From assembly GCA_023437865.1 (NCBI GenBank), contig JAEZFE010000415.1, positions 1-5,441 on the forward strand: 5,441 nt of DNA. Reading direction: 5' to 3'. Below are positions 1 through 5,033 of this stretch, in pieces. The position numbers and the translations under genes were made by a program. This DNA is from Pseudomonadota bacterium. GTDB taxonomy: Bacteria > Pseudomonadota > Alphaproteobacteria > Rhodospirillales > Magnetospirillaceae. Positions within the stretch are counted from its first letter, which is position 1. The number at the start of each line of letters is the position of its first letter. A model generated the notes under the pieces. That model ran no database searches, was not told the origin of the DNA, and saw nothing but the letters and a program-made list of their open reading frames with translations.

Positions 1-895
1 CGTGGCGGAGGTCGTGGAAATTAAGGTGCTCCAAATTGGCGCGCGTCCGTGCCCGTTCAAACGCTTGCTTCAGGCCTTCGGCCGTCGTGCCCAACACGCG
101 ACTGTCATCACTTCGCTCGCCTGACCCAAGCTCCCACAGCAGTTCATAGGCGCGCGGGGAAAGGGGGACCTCGCGCCCCTGCTGGCGATCTCGCCGTGTG
201 CTGTCGGTCTTGCTCTCACGGACATGCGCCCTGAGCTGGTCAAAGTCGATGTCCGTCCACCTCAGGCTCAACAACTCCGACCTGCGCATAGCCGTTTCCA
301 CGGCCAAAATGACCGCCGGCCTCAGCCACGGGTTCCGGCTTGTCTGGATGGCCGTAAGCAAGCGGTCCTCATCGCCCGGGTGAAGGCGCACGTCCCTCGC
401 GTCGTTTACCTGCGGCCGGCGCACATCGGATATAGGGTTCTCCACCATCCCGTAGGCCTTGCGCACGGCTTCAATGACGCTGTGGAGGAGGCCGAGCTCG
501 CGCTTCACTGTGCCTGGCGATACCTCATCCAGGCGCCGCTGCATGAAATCCTCGAAATGGCGCGTCTGAAGGTTGGCAAGGGAATAGGCGCACAGGGAGG
601 GCTCCTCACGGATGAACCGCTTGAGCCGGAGAATTTCCGCGTCGCCGCCCTTGTGCGTGGGCGCTACGCGCTGGATGTAGTCCTCTACGATCTGGCCGAA
701 GGAGGTGCGCTCGGCTTTCGTGCGGTCCACGTGGACGCCGCGAATCATCTCTGCTTCAATGACCTTGCCCCAATCCTCAGCCGCCTTGCGGCTCTCGAAC
801 GTCCTGGATTGGACGGGGAAACCTCGGCGCCGGATTTTGGCCTGCCAGCCGATGATTTCGCCCTTGTCATTTTTCCGAGGAACAATCGTCGCCAT
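1..895 (-). CDS. Tyrosine recombinase (phage/island integrase), C-terminus cut by the window edge
   Basis: This is a site-specific recombinase that would insert or excise a mobile element through a covalent phosphotyrosine intermediate. I translated 298 codons on the minus strand from the ATG at 895-893 without meeting a stop; the frame runs off the left edge. Residues 1-60 resemble the N-terminal arm-binding part (GWQAKIRRRGFPVQSRTF), about 65-160 the SAM-like core-binding domain, and 165 onwards the catalytic domain. Visible catalytic residues are Arg204 in TAMRRSELLSLRW (box I), Lys229 in ESKTD as the likely beta-hairpin lysine, and His294/Arg297 in HDLRH (box II). The late His/Trp and the nucleophilic Tyr should lie just outside the window, so activity cannot be judged. 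A GGAG nine bases before the ATG supports this start. The gene points away from the tRNA-Arg at 1020-1096, whose 3' end is 124 bases from its start, as expected for an element integrated at a tRNA. Confidence 0.93.
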   Translation of the reverse strand, partial: MATIVPRKNDKGEIIGWQAKIRRRGFPVQSRTFESRKAAEDWGKVIEAEMIRGVHVDRTKAERTSFGQIVEDYIQRVAPTHKGGDAEILRLKRFIREEPSLCAYSLANLQTRHFEDFMQRRLDEVSPGTVKRELGLLHSVIEAVRKAYGMVENPISDVRRPQVNDARDVRLHPGDEDRLLTAIQTSRNPWLRPAVILAVETAMRRSELLSLRWTDIDFDQLRAHVRESKTDSTRRDRQQGREVPLSPRAYELLWELGSGERSDDSRVLGTTAEGLKQAFERARTRANLEHLNFHDLRH

Positions 896-908
896 CGTGG
901 CTGTCTCC

Positions 909-946
909 GGGGACACTTTTCAGTGTCACTGTCCCGGATTTGTCCC
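909..946 (-). promoter_or_regulatory. TGTCCC/GGGACA repeat cluster upstream of the integrase
   Basis: GGGACA at 910-915 faces TGTCCC at 930-935 as an inverted pair, and TGTCCC recurs at 941-946, eleven bases (about one helical turn) from the previous copy. Nested inside is a GACAC (912-916) / GTGTC (923-927) inverted repeat with a six-base spacer. The cluster lies directly upstream of the integrase ribosome binding site. Known roles for such repeats next to an integrase include repressor or excisionase operators and integrase arm-type sites; I cannot tell which applies. The repeats are seen directly, the function is inferred. Confidence 0.4.
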
Positions 947-977
947 TGAAAATCACCGCCTTTTTGCCCGGGGATGC

Positions 978-1000
978 TGGCGCAAGGCGCGGAATTCAAC
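978..1000 (-). repeat. Degenerate copy of the tRNA-Arg 3' end (possible att scar)
   Basis: Read on the minus strand, 1000-978 gives GTTGAATTCC followed by GCGCC and TTGCGCCA. The genuine tRNA 3' end gives GTTCGAATCC, TACCGG and TTGCGCCA. The eight terminal bases including CCA are identical (plus strand TGGCGCAA at 978-985 and again at 1020-1027) and the T-loop part differs by about two edits. The rest of a tRNA is absent. It could be a decayed attachment site from an earlier integration or recombination, or a chance similarity helped by the local GCGC repeats. Confidence 0.35.
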
Positions 1001-1019
1001 GTTTCTGCGGGGAAGAGAT

Positions 1020-1062
1020 TGGCGCAACCGGTAGGATTCGAACCTACGACCCCTGCCTTCGG
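1020..1062. other. Probable element attachment site (tRNA 3' half)
   Basis: Tyrosine integrases of islands and phages commonly recombine within the anticodon-to-CCA part of a tRNA gene, and the integrase here starts 124 bases from that end. The crossover core should therefore lie somewhere in this interval, with the mobile element to the left and the chromosome to the right. The exact core is not visible, because the matching repeat at the other end of the element is outside the window. The call rests on gene arrangement only. Confidence 0.45.
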
Positions 1063-1096
1063 AGGGCAGTGCTCTATCCAGCTGAGCTACGGCTGC
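1020..1096 (-). tRNA. tRNA-Arg, anticodon CCG
   Basis: The 77-base gene folds into a full cloverleaf. The acceptor stem pairs GCAGCCG with CGGTTGC (one G-U), the D-arm is GCTC/GAGC, the anticodon stem is CTGCC/GGCAG around loop CTCCGAA, the variable region is GGGTC, and the T-arm is GTAGG-TTCGAAT-CCTAC. The discriminator is G and CCA is encoded at 1022-1020. The anticodon CCG at 1062-1060 reads the arginine codon CGG. The 3' end faces the integrase gene, so this tRNA is the probable integration target; because the copy is whole, it should still be functional. A promoter with good -35 and -10 elements lies about 30 bases upstream. Confidence 0.97.
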
Positions 1097-1125
1097 GCGG
1101 GTCTCGACGTATGCGAGAGCCGAGG

Positions 1126-1154
1126 TTTATAACGCGGTTTGAGGTGGATGGCAA
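1126..1154 (-). promoter_or_regulatory. Sigma70-like promoter of tRNA-Arg
   Basis: On the minus strand TTGCCA (1154-1149, five of six to TTGACA) is followed after exactly 17 bases by TATAAA (1131-1126, five of six to TATAAT). Transcription would begin near 1119, giving a leader of roughly 20-25 bases before the tRNA at 1096. The GC-rich stretch just after the -10 is typical of stable-RNA promoters under stringent control; that regulatory point is an inference. Confidence 0.6.
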
Positions 1155-1240
1155 AGGGGATGTGGAGGGAAGGGGTAAGAGCTTGGGAGTGGGGCGATGG
1201 GAGCGTGTGTGGCGGGTGTGTGCCGGCGATGCTAGCGCCA

Positions 1241-1269
1241 TTGATATGGCCTCGTGCCGATCCGATATC
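1241..1269 (+). promoter_or_regulatory. Candidate promoter of the hemerythrin gene
   Basis: TTGATA (1241-1246) matches five of six -35 bases and is followed after 17 bases by GATATC (1264-1269), which matches only three of six -10 bases. The predicted start would be near 1276, about 40 bases before the ATG. The -10 is poor and the gene may use another sigma factor; I saw no GGAAC-type extracytoplasmic-stress promoter in this interval. Confidence 0.25.
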
Positions 1270-1286
1270 CGAAGGCCTTAACCACT

Positions 1287-1299
1287 CCCCGGACCGGGG
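1287..1299. repeat. GC palindrome CCCCGGACCGGGG in the hemerythrin leader
   Basis: Six-base arms CCCCGG and CCGGGG flank a single A, ending five bases before the AGGAGG ribosome binding site. It could be a dimeric repressor operator, or in RNA a small four-pair hairpin (CCCC/GGGG, loop GGACC) next to the ribosome binding site. The symmetry is exact; the function is unknown. Confidence 0.35.
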
Positions 1300-1304
1300 C
1301 GAAA

Positions 1305-1310
1305 AGGAGG
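1305..1310 (+). promoter_or_regulatory. Ribosome binding site AGGAGG that fixes the hemerythrin start
   Basis: A consensus AGGAGG sits six bases before the ATG at 1317. Two ATGs overlap here (1313 and 1317) and an upstream in-frame ATG exists at 1254, but only 1317 is both in the hemerythrin frame and correctly spaced from this site. The 1313 ATG opens a short unrelated frame ending at 1354. Confidence 0.75.
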
Positions 1311-1316
1311 GTATGG

Positions 1317-1862
1317 ATGGCGACAACGCTTACGACGAAAGCGCAGCGTGCTGAAGCGCGCAGGAAGGCCGCCTCGAACGCTGGCGCCGCGAAACATGCC
1401 GAGCCCGGAGACGATGCGATCGCCCTGCTGACTGCGGATCACTCCCAGGTCGCGCAATGGTTCGACAAATATGAGGATTCCGCCAGCGACGAGGAAAAGG
1501 CTGCTCTTGCCGCCCAGATTTGCCTGGCGCTGACCGTTCACACCCAAATCGAGGAAGAGTTGTTTTATCCGGCATCCCGCGAAGCGACGAAGGATGAGGA
1601 CATGATTGACGAGGCTGTGGTCGAACATGCCACCGCCAAGAGCCTGATTGCGCAGATCCAATCCATGAAGGTGGGCGACGATATGTATGATGCCAAGGTG
1701 AAAGTCCTTGGAGAATACATTAAGCATCACGTGAAGGAAGAAGAGGAGGAGATCTTTCCCGAAGTTCAATCCAGCAAGTTGGATCTTCGGGAGGTTGGCG
1801 CCAAACTTGCCGCACGGAAGACGGAGTTAATGAAGGAGCTATCACCGAAGCAGAAGCACTAA
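1317..1862 (+). CDS. Hemerythrin / HHE cation-binding domain protein
   Basis: This 181-residue soluble protein should form a four-helix bundle around a non-heme di-iron centre; family members bind oxygen or nitric oxide, or sense iron and redox state. The ligand pattern is complete: His42 (ADH), His75 and Glu79 (HTQIEEELFYP), His104 (EHATAK), His138 and Glu142 (HHVKEEEEEIFP). The two HxxxE motifs sit the same distance from a following aromatic-Pro. Residues 1-32 are an Ala/Lys/Arg-rich extension before the domain, probably helical or disordered, and the C-terminus is lysine-rich; neither a signal peptide nor a membrane segment is present, so it is cytoplasmic. The start at 1317 is chosen by the AGGAGG at 1305-1310; starting at 1254 would add 21 residues unlike the family. 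It is a single-gene unit followed by hairpins. The domain is clear, the physiological job is not. Confidence 0.93.
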   Translation: MATTLTTKAQRAEARRKAASNAGAAKHAEPGDDAIALLTADHSQVAQWFDKYEDSASDEEKAALAAQICLALTVHTQIEEELFYPASREATKDEDMIDEAVVEHATAKSLIAQIQSMKVGDDMYDAKVKVLGEYIKHHVKEEEEEIFPEVQSSKLDLREVGAKLAARKTELMKELSPKQKH

Positions 1863-1867
1863 TGGCC

Positions 1868-1902
1868 GCCGGCCCACTGAACCAGGCCCTGGCTTTTGCT
1901 TT
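1868..1902 (+). terminator. Candidate intrinsic terminator after the hemerythrin gene
   Basis: Six bases past the stop codon, GCC-GGCC (1868-1874) pairs with GGCC (1885-1888) and GGC (1891-1893), leaving a two-base CT bulge and a ten-base loop. A T-rich tail TTTTGCTTT (1894-1902) follows at once. Position and tail fit a rho-independent terminator; the bulge and the large loop weaken it. Confidence 0.45.
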
Positions 1903-1923
1903 CAAATCACATATGCGGGACTG

Positions 1924-1950
1924 AAGCGGCGCATTTGCGTTGCGCTGCTT
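1924..1950. repeat. Inverted repeat with 10-base stem
   Basis: AAGCGGCGCA (1924-1933) pairs with TGCGCTGCTT (1941-1950), one G-U included, around loop TTTGCGT. The A-rich left and T-rich right ends would give a short U-tail in either direction, so it could be a weak bidirectional terminator or a processing/stability hairpin. Confidence 0.4.
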
Positions 1951-2004
1951 AATGAGTACCGCAGGACTTGCCGCCTGAACGCATGCAATGTTTGCTTGCT
2001 GACC

Positions 2005-2038
2005 AACCACCTATCGCGTGGGCGCGGTAGGTGGTTTT
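2005..2038 (+). terminator. Strong hairpin with short U-tract
   Basis: AACCACCTATCGCG (2005-2018) pairs with CGCGGTAGGTGGTT (2023-2036) over 14 base pairs with one wobble, closed by the tetraloop TGGG. TTTT at 2035-2038 overlaps the end of the stem, followed by GCGC. It is the most stable-looking hairpin in the window. It lies about 140 bases past the hemerythrin stop, too far to be its obvious primary terminator, so it may end a small untranslated transcript or serve as a second terminator. There is no T-run on the minus side. Confidence 0.5.
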
Positions 2039-2104
2039 GCGCGAAGCCAAAATCGAGCTGCAAAGGCTTTGCATCGTTGCCCACCTCAGCCTCCTCCGCT
2101 GTGT

Positions 2105-2224
2105 GGATCCAGCCTCACCGGTGATGCCCAAGGGCTTTTCAGTCAGTTCCATGTACCTCTGTGCTACTACGCGCACCTGCTCGATCAGTGGAGCAAACTG
2201 GCCTAGCGGGACAATTGGCGTGAT
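2105..2224 (-). pseudogene. Possible remnant of a small conserved protein (N-terminal piece)
   Basis: The minus-strand frame through 2194-2105 reads APLIEQVRVVAQRYMELT and then EKPLGITGEAGS, free of stops. From memory this resembles the beginning of a family of small conserved hypothetical proteins containing an LTGxPLGxTGE-like stretch; I cannot name the family with certainty. After the GITGE stretch the resemblance ends and the frame degenerates into Arg-rich sequence. No start codon with a ribosome binding site is visible, and the piece overlaps the end of the M48 remnant. It may be a truncated gene or only a chance reading frame. Confidence 0.25.
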
Positions 2225-2642
2225 GGGGCGCGTGTGTAAACACTGACTGACGGCTCTTCCAGGTCAGGCATTGACGGGCTTCCATCAGCCCGCTTCGCTT
2301 CCACCTCCTTCGAGGCCTCTTCAATCGCCAAGAAGCGCTTTGCTGTCGAAGGGTGAGTGGTGCCCTCAAGGTGGATGCTAGTTGGGTCTGCTGCGCCCCA
2401 TGCGGCGCCAGAGGTCAGCTGCGCCGGCCACCTGATCCCCCGCGCGCTGTGTAATAGACACTCACATAGTCAGCTTCGCCTTCAAACTCTTGTGTAATGC
2501 CCCTCGGCCCGCAGCGGCTCCTGCGTCAGTGAAGGCATTGGGGGAGTTCAGCAGCGCTCCAACGATTGCACCAGCCTGAGCGCCCATAAACTCGTTTCCA
2601 ACGTTCCTTACCGATGTGACCCACCGTGTTGTGGGCCAAGCA
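2203..2642 (-). pseudogene. Decayed C-terminal half of an M48-family zinc metallopeptidase
   Basis: Pieces of one protein appear in order on the minus strand but in changing frames. LAHNTVGHI (from 2639) is the second half of the zinc motif; then come GAQAGAIVGALLNS and FTDAGAAAG; then QEFEGEADYVSVYYTARGG, which holds the third zinc ligand (EGEAD); then AGAADLWRRM; and finally DPTSIHLEGTTHPSTAKRF with FLAIEEASKEVEAKR, ending at TAG 2205-2203. This order and wording match the C-terminal half of M48 (Ste24/HtpX-like) proteases, often periplasmic lipoproteins in proteobacteria. At least four frameshifts separate the pieces, two of them at runs of G near 2440 and 2398. The HE of HExxH is gone (the frame reads FRCLAH) and the N-terminal half and start are missing, so the product cannot be catalytic. 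The break at about 2640 lies just upstream of the divergently oriented kinase gene, suggesting a deletion or rearrangement there. Confidence 0.8.
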
Positions 2643-2671
2643 GCGGAAGCCCTCACGGCCTTCGCCGCTCA

Positions 2672-2699
2672 TTAATCGATCAAGAAACCGCGCTAATTA
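2672..2699 (+). promoter_or_regulatory. Weak candidate promoter of the hybrid kinase
   Basis: TTAATC (2672-2677) and TAATTA (2694-2699) are spaced by 16 bases in a stretch (2671-2700) clearly more AT-rich than its surroundings and 40 bases before the kinase ATG. Agreement with the sigma70 consensus is only partial, so the AT-rich patch is a stronger argument than the hexamers. Confidence 0.2.
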
Positions 2700-2738
2700 T
2701 CCCTGGCGTGCGCGCCTGCGCGGATATACACGTAACGA

Positions 2739-4898
2739 ATGAGCAAGAACGGCATTGCCCTGGTGACCAAGCGGTTCCGCGATCCGGCGGTCGAGGAGGA
2801 ATTTCGCGGTTCTCAGGTCGCCAAGCTGAAGCATGCCGGGCCGGCCAGTCTGGTAGTGTTCATGTTCGCCAACGCCCTGTTTCTGCCGTTGGATTGGTCG
2901 TTGCCGGCTGACACGCGCACTATCGTGCTGACCTGCCGCGCCATCATCATGGCAACCTCGGCGGTTCTGTGGCCGCTGTTCCGACACGGCGAGGACTGGC
3001 ACGCGCTGGAGCGCCTGTTGGGCGTGGCGGCGGTGACGTTCTATACATGCCTGCTCGCGATCATCTACACCTATCCGGCCAGCGACTCCCTGGCCACGGT
3101 GGTATCGCTGCTGGTCGTGCTGGCCTGCGCATTGGGCTGGCAGGGGCGCTACAGCGCTGGCTTGGCGGGCACCTTCGTGCTGGCGTTGGCCTGCGTCGGC
3201 ATCATCATGCGGCCCAAGGGGGATGGCCTGGACATGCCGCCTCTGGACGAGGGAATCGCGGCGGCCTGCATCCTCGTCACCGCCGCGGTGGGGCTTATGC
3301 AGGCCGGACGCCAGCAATACTCCATGCGGCACGATTTTTTGATGTTGCGCCGAGAGCGCGCCCTGGCTGCCGAGTTAGAGGTGAAACGGCGCGAGGCCGA
3401 GGCGGCGGCCAAGGCCAAGTCGGATTTTCTGGCAGTCATGAGTCACGAAATCCGCACGCCCATGAACGGAGTTCTGGGGCTCGCGCTGCTGGTGCTCGAC
3501 ACGCCCTTGACGCCGGACCAGCGCGAGAAGCTCGAAACCATGCATTATTCGGCCGAGGCGCTGCTCGGGATCCTCGACGACATTCTGGACTTCTCGAAGC
3601 TGGAGGCCGGGCGGCTGGAGTTCGAGCACATCCCCTTCGACCTGCGCCGGACCATCGAGGCCGCGCTTCACCTCATGGATTCGCGAGCCAGTCAGAAGAG
3701 GTTGTCGCTACGTGCCGAGATGGCCGCGGATCTCCCCCAGGCAGTGTCGGGTGATCCTGTGCGGCTGCGCCAGGTGCTGCTGAACCTGCTGGGCAATGCG
3801 GTCAAGTTCACCGAAACGGGCGGCGTCACCCTGCGCGTGCGGCGCGAGGAGGCCCCCGAGGGCAGGGCCAGCATATTGTTCGAGGTCGAGGATACCGGTA
3901 TTGGCATGGACGAGGAGGCGCGCAGTCGCCTGTTTCAGTCGTTCACCCAGGCCGATTCCTCTATCTCTCGGCGCTACGGGGGCTCGGGGCTCGGGCTGGC
4001 GATCTGCCGCAAGTTGGTGGAAGGCCAGGGCGGTAACATCGGTGCCCACAGCGCGCCGGGCCAGGGCTCGACCTTTTGGTTCCGCCTTGAGTTTGACTTG
4101 GCCGAGACAGTGCCAGCGCGCCACCGCAGCGACCTGTCGGCGGCACCGCTGCCGCCCCTGGATGTGCTGCTGGCCGAGGACAATCCGGTCAACCAGAAGG
4201 TCGCCATGGGCTTCCTGTCGCGTGGGGGCCACCGCGTCACCATCGCCCCGGACGGGGCTCAGGCGGTGGAACTGGCAGCCACGCGTCACTTCGACGTGGT
4301 GCTGATGGATATGCAGATGCCGAACATGGACGGGCTGGAGGCGACACGGGCCATTCGCGCCCTGCCCGATCCGGTGGGACGGGTGCCCATCGTGGCGCTG
4401 ACCGCCAACGCCATGCGCGGTGACGAGGAACGCTGCCGGGCGGCCGGCATGGATGCACATGTGGCCAAGCCCATTGATCCGGCGAAATTGTTTTCCGCCA
4501 TGGCCTCGGTGCTGAATGCGGCCGGCGAGCAGGCCACAGACCAGCCCGAGGTCGAACTGCCGCCGGTGGATCCCTCGGCTCTGGCCACCCTGGCCCAGTA
4601 TCTGGGCGAGGAGGCGGTGGTCGAGTTGGTGGGATTGTTCCTGAAGAATGGCGCCGAGGCGTGCGGCCGGCTGTCGGCGGTGGAGGGCGACCTGGAGGTG
4701 GCGCGGGCCGCCGCCCATGACCTCAAGGGCATGTCGGGCTATCTGGGCTGTCGGGCGCTGGCTGAATTGGCGGCTGCCATTGAGGAGGCGGCGCGGGATT
4801 GCCGCCCCGACGAGGTGGCCCGGCTGGTTGCCAAACTGCCCAACGAATGGGCGATCGCGCGCTCCGGTGTGGCTGGGCGGGTGCCCATGCCGGCCTGA
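2739..4898 (+). CDS. Membrane hybrid histidine kinase (HisKA-HATPase_c-REC-Hpt)
   Basis: This 719-residue sensor kinase would autophosphorylate on His and relay the phosphate His-Asp-His within one chain, then to an unlinked response regulator. After a charged cytoplasmic start (1-34), about six hydrophobic segments follow (roughly 35-53, 60-81, 91-112, 117-134, 138-157, 172-189) with short loops, so sensing is probably within the membrane. A coiled coil (197-230) leads to HisKA with His236 in SHEIRTPMNG. HATPase_c has the N box (Asn353), G1 DTGIGM (385-390) and G2 GGSGLGLAI (414-422). The receiver (about 474-590) has Glu480/Asp481, phospho-acceptor Asp524 (LMDMQMPNMDG), Thr555 and Lys577. 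The Hpt domain (about 608-702) has His660 in AHDLKG. No PAS, GAF or HAMP domain is seen. All key residues are present. An in-frame stop at 2733-2735 makes ATG 2739 the earliest start, although its ribosome binding site is poor. No partner regulator is adjacent, so it is an orphan and its signal is unknown. Confidence 0.95.
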   Translation: MSKNGIALVTKRFRDPAVEEEFRGSQVAKLKHAGPASLVVFMFANALFLPLDWSLPADTRTIVLTCRAIIMATSAVLWPLFRHGEDWHALERLLGVAAVTFYTCLLAIIYTYPASDSLATVVSLLVVLACALGWQGRYSAGLAGTFVLALACVGIIMRPKGDGLDMPPLDEGIAAACILVTAAVGLMQAGRQQYSMRHDFLMLRRERALAAELEVKRREAEAAAKAKSDFLAVMSHEIRTPMNGVLGLALLVLDTPLTPDQREKLETMHYSAEALLGILDDILDFSKLEAGRLEFEHIPFDLRRTIEAALHLMDSRASQKRLSLRAEMAADLPQAVSGDPVRLRQVLLNLLGNAVKFTETGGVTLRVRREEAPEGRASILFEVEDTGIGMDEEARSRLFQSFTQADSSISRRYGGSGLGLAICRKLVEGQGGNIGAHSAPGQGSTFWFRLEFDLAETVPARHRSDLSAAPLPPLDVLLAEDNPVNQKVAMGFLSRGGHRVTIAPDGAQAVELAATRHFDVVLMDMQMPNMDGLEATRAIRALPDPVGRVPIVALTANAMRGDEERCRAAGMDAHVAKPIDPAKLFSAMASVLNAAGEQATDQPEVELPPVDPSALATLAQYLGEEAVVELVGLFLKNGAEACGRLSAVEGDLEVARAAAHDLKGMSGYLGCRALAELAAAIEEAARDCRPDEVARLVAKLPNEWAIARSGVAGRVPMPA

Positions 4899-4904
4899 GC
4901 CGGC
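4889..4904 (+). terminator. Hairpin spanning the kinase stop codon
   Basis: GCCGGC (4889-4894) and GCCGGC (4899-4904) form a six-pair GC stem around the loop CTGA, which contains the TGA stop. No T-run follows (CCAATTCCCG), so intrinsic termination is doubtful; it could slow transcription or assist rho-dependent ending. The rest of the gap to 5033, between the two convergent genes, shows only small weak inverted repeats such as GGCT-GTC-AGCC (near 4947-4957). Confidence 0.3.
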
Positions 4905-5033
4905 CCAATTCCCGTGGGGGAGGGGGGCGGTTCTCCATGCAGGACAGGCTGTCAGCCGCTCTGCAATTCTTCTAAATTAGGCGGAACTGCCGTGTTCGAT
5001 TCGGCTGTCCGGCGTCCTCAGGGAAAGGATACG

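Noticed and set aside
224..949. Plus-strand open frame of 241 codons
   Set aside because: It lies opposite the integrase, whose minus-strand translation shows conserved catalytic boxes; the plus-strand protein has no recognisable domain and is a shadow.
1254..1316. Upstream ATG extending the hemerythrin protein by 21 residues
   Set aside because: No ribosome binding site precedes it, it would overlap the candidate promoter, and AGGAGG at 1305-1310 points to ATG 1317.
1278..1769. Minus-strand open frame of 163 codons
   Set aside because: Antisense to the hemerythrin gene, whose metal-ligand pattern is complete; no domain on the minus strand.
2462..2656. Minus-strand 64-codon GTG frame as an independent small gene
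   Set aside because: Its middle matches one piece of the M48 peptidase and the neighbouring frames supply the adjacent pieces, so it is part of a frameshifted pseudogene.
2697..3332. Minus-strand open frame of 211 codons
   Set aside because: Antisense to the N-terminal membrane region of the kinase; low-complexity Gln/Arg/His-rich product without any family signature.
3708..4718. Minus-strand open frame of 336 codons inside the kinase gene
   Set aside because: Its product is His/Arg/Gln-rich with no domain, and the opposite strand encodes well-conserved HATPase and receiver motifs. Long antisense frames are common in GC-rich genes.
4920..5030. Small inverted repeats in the convergent gap as a terminator of the MFS gene
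   Set aside because: Stems are only four to five pairs and none is followed by a T-run on the minus strand.
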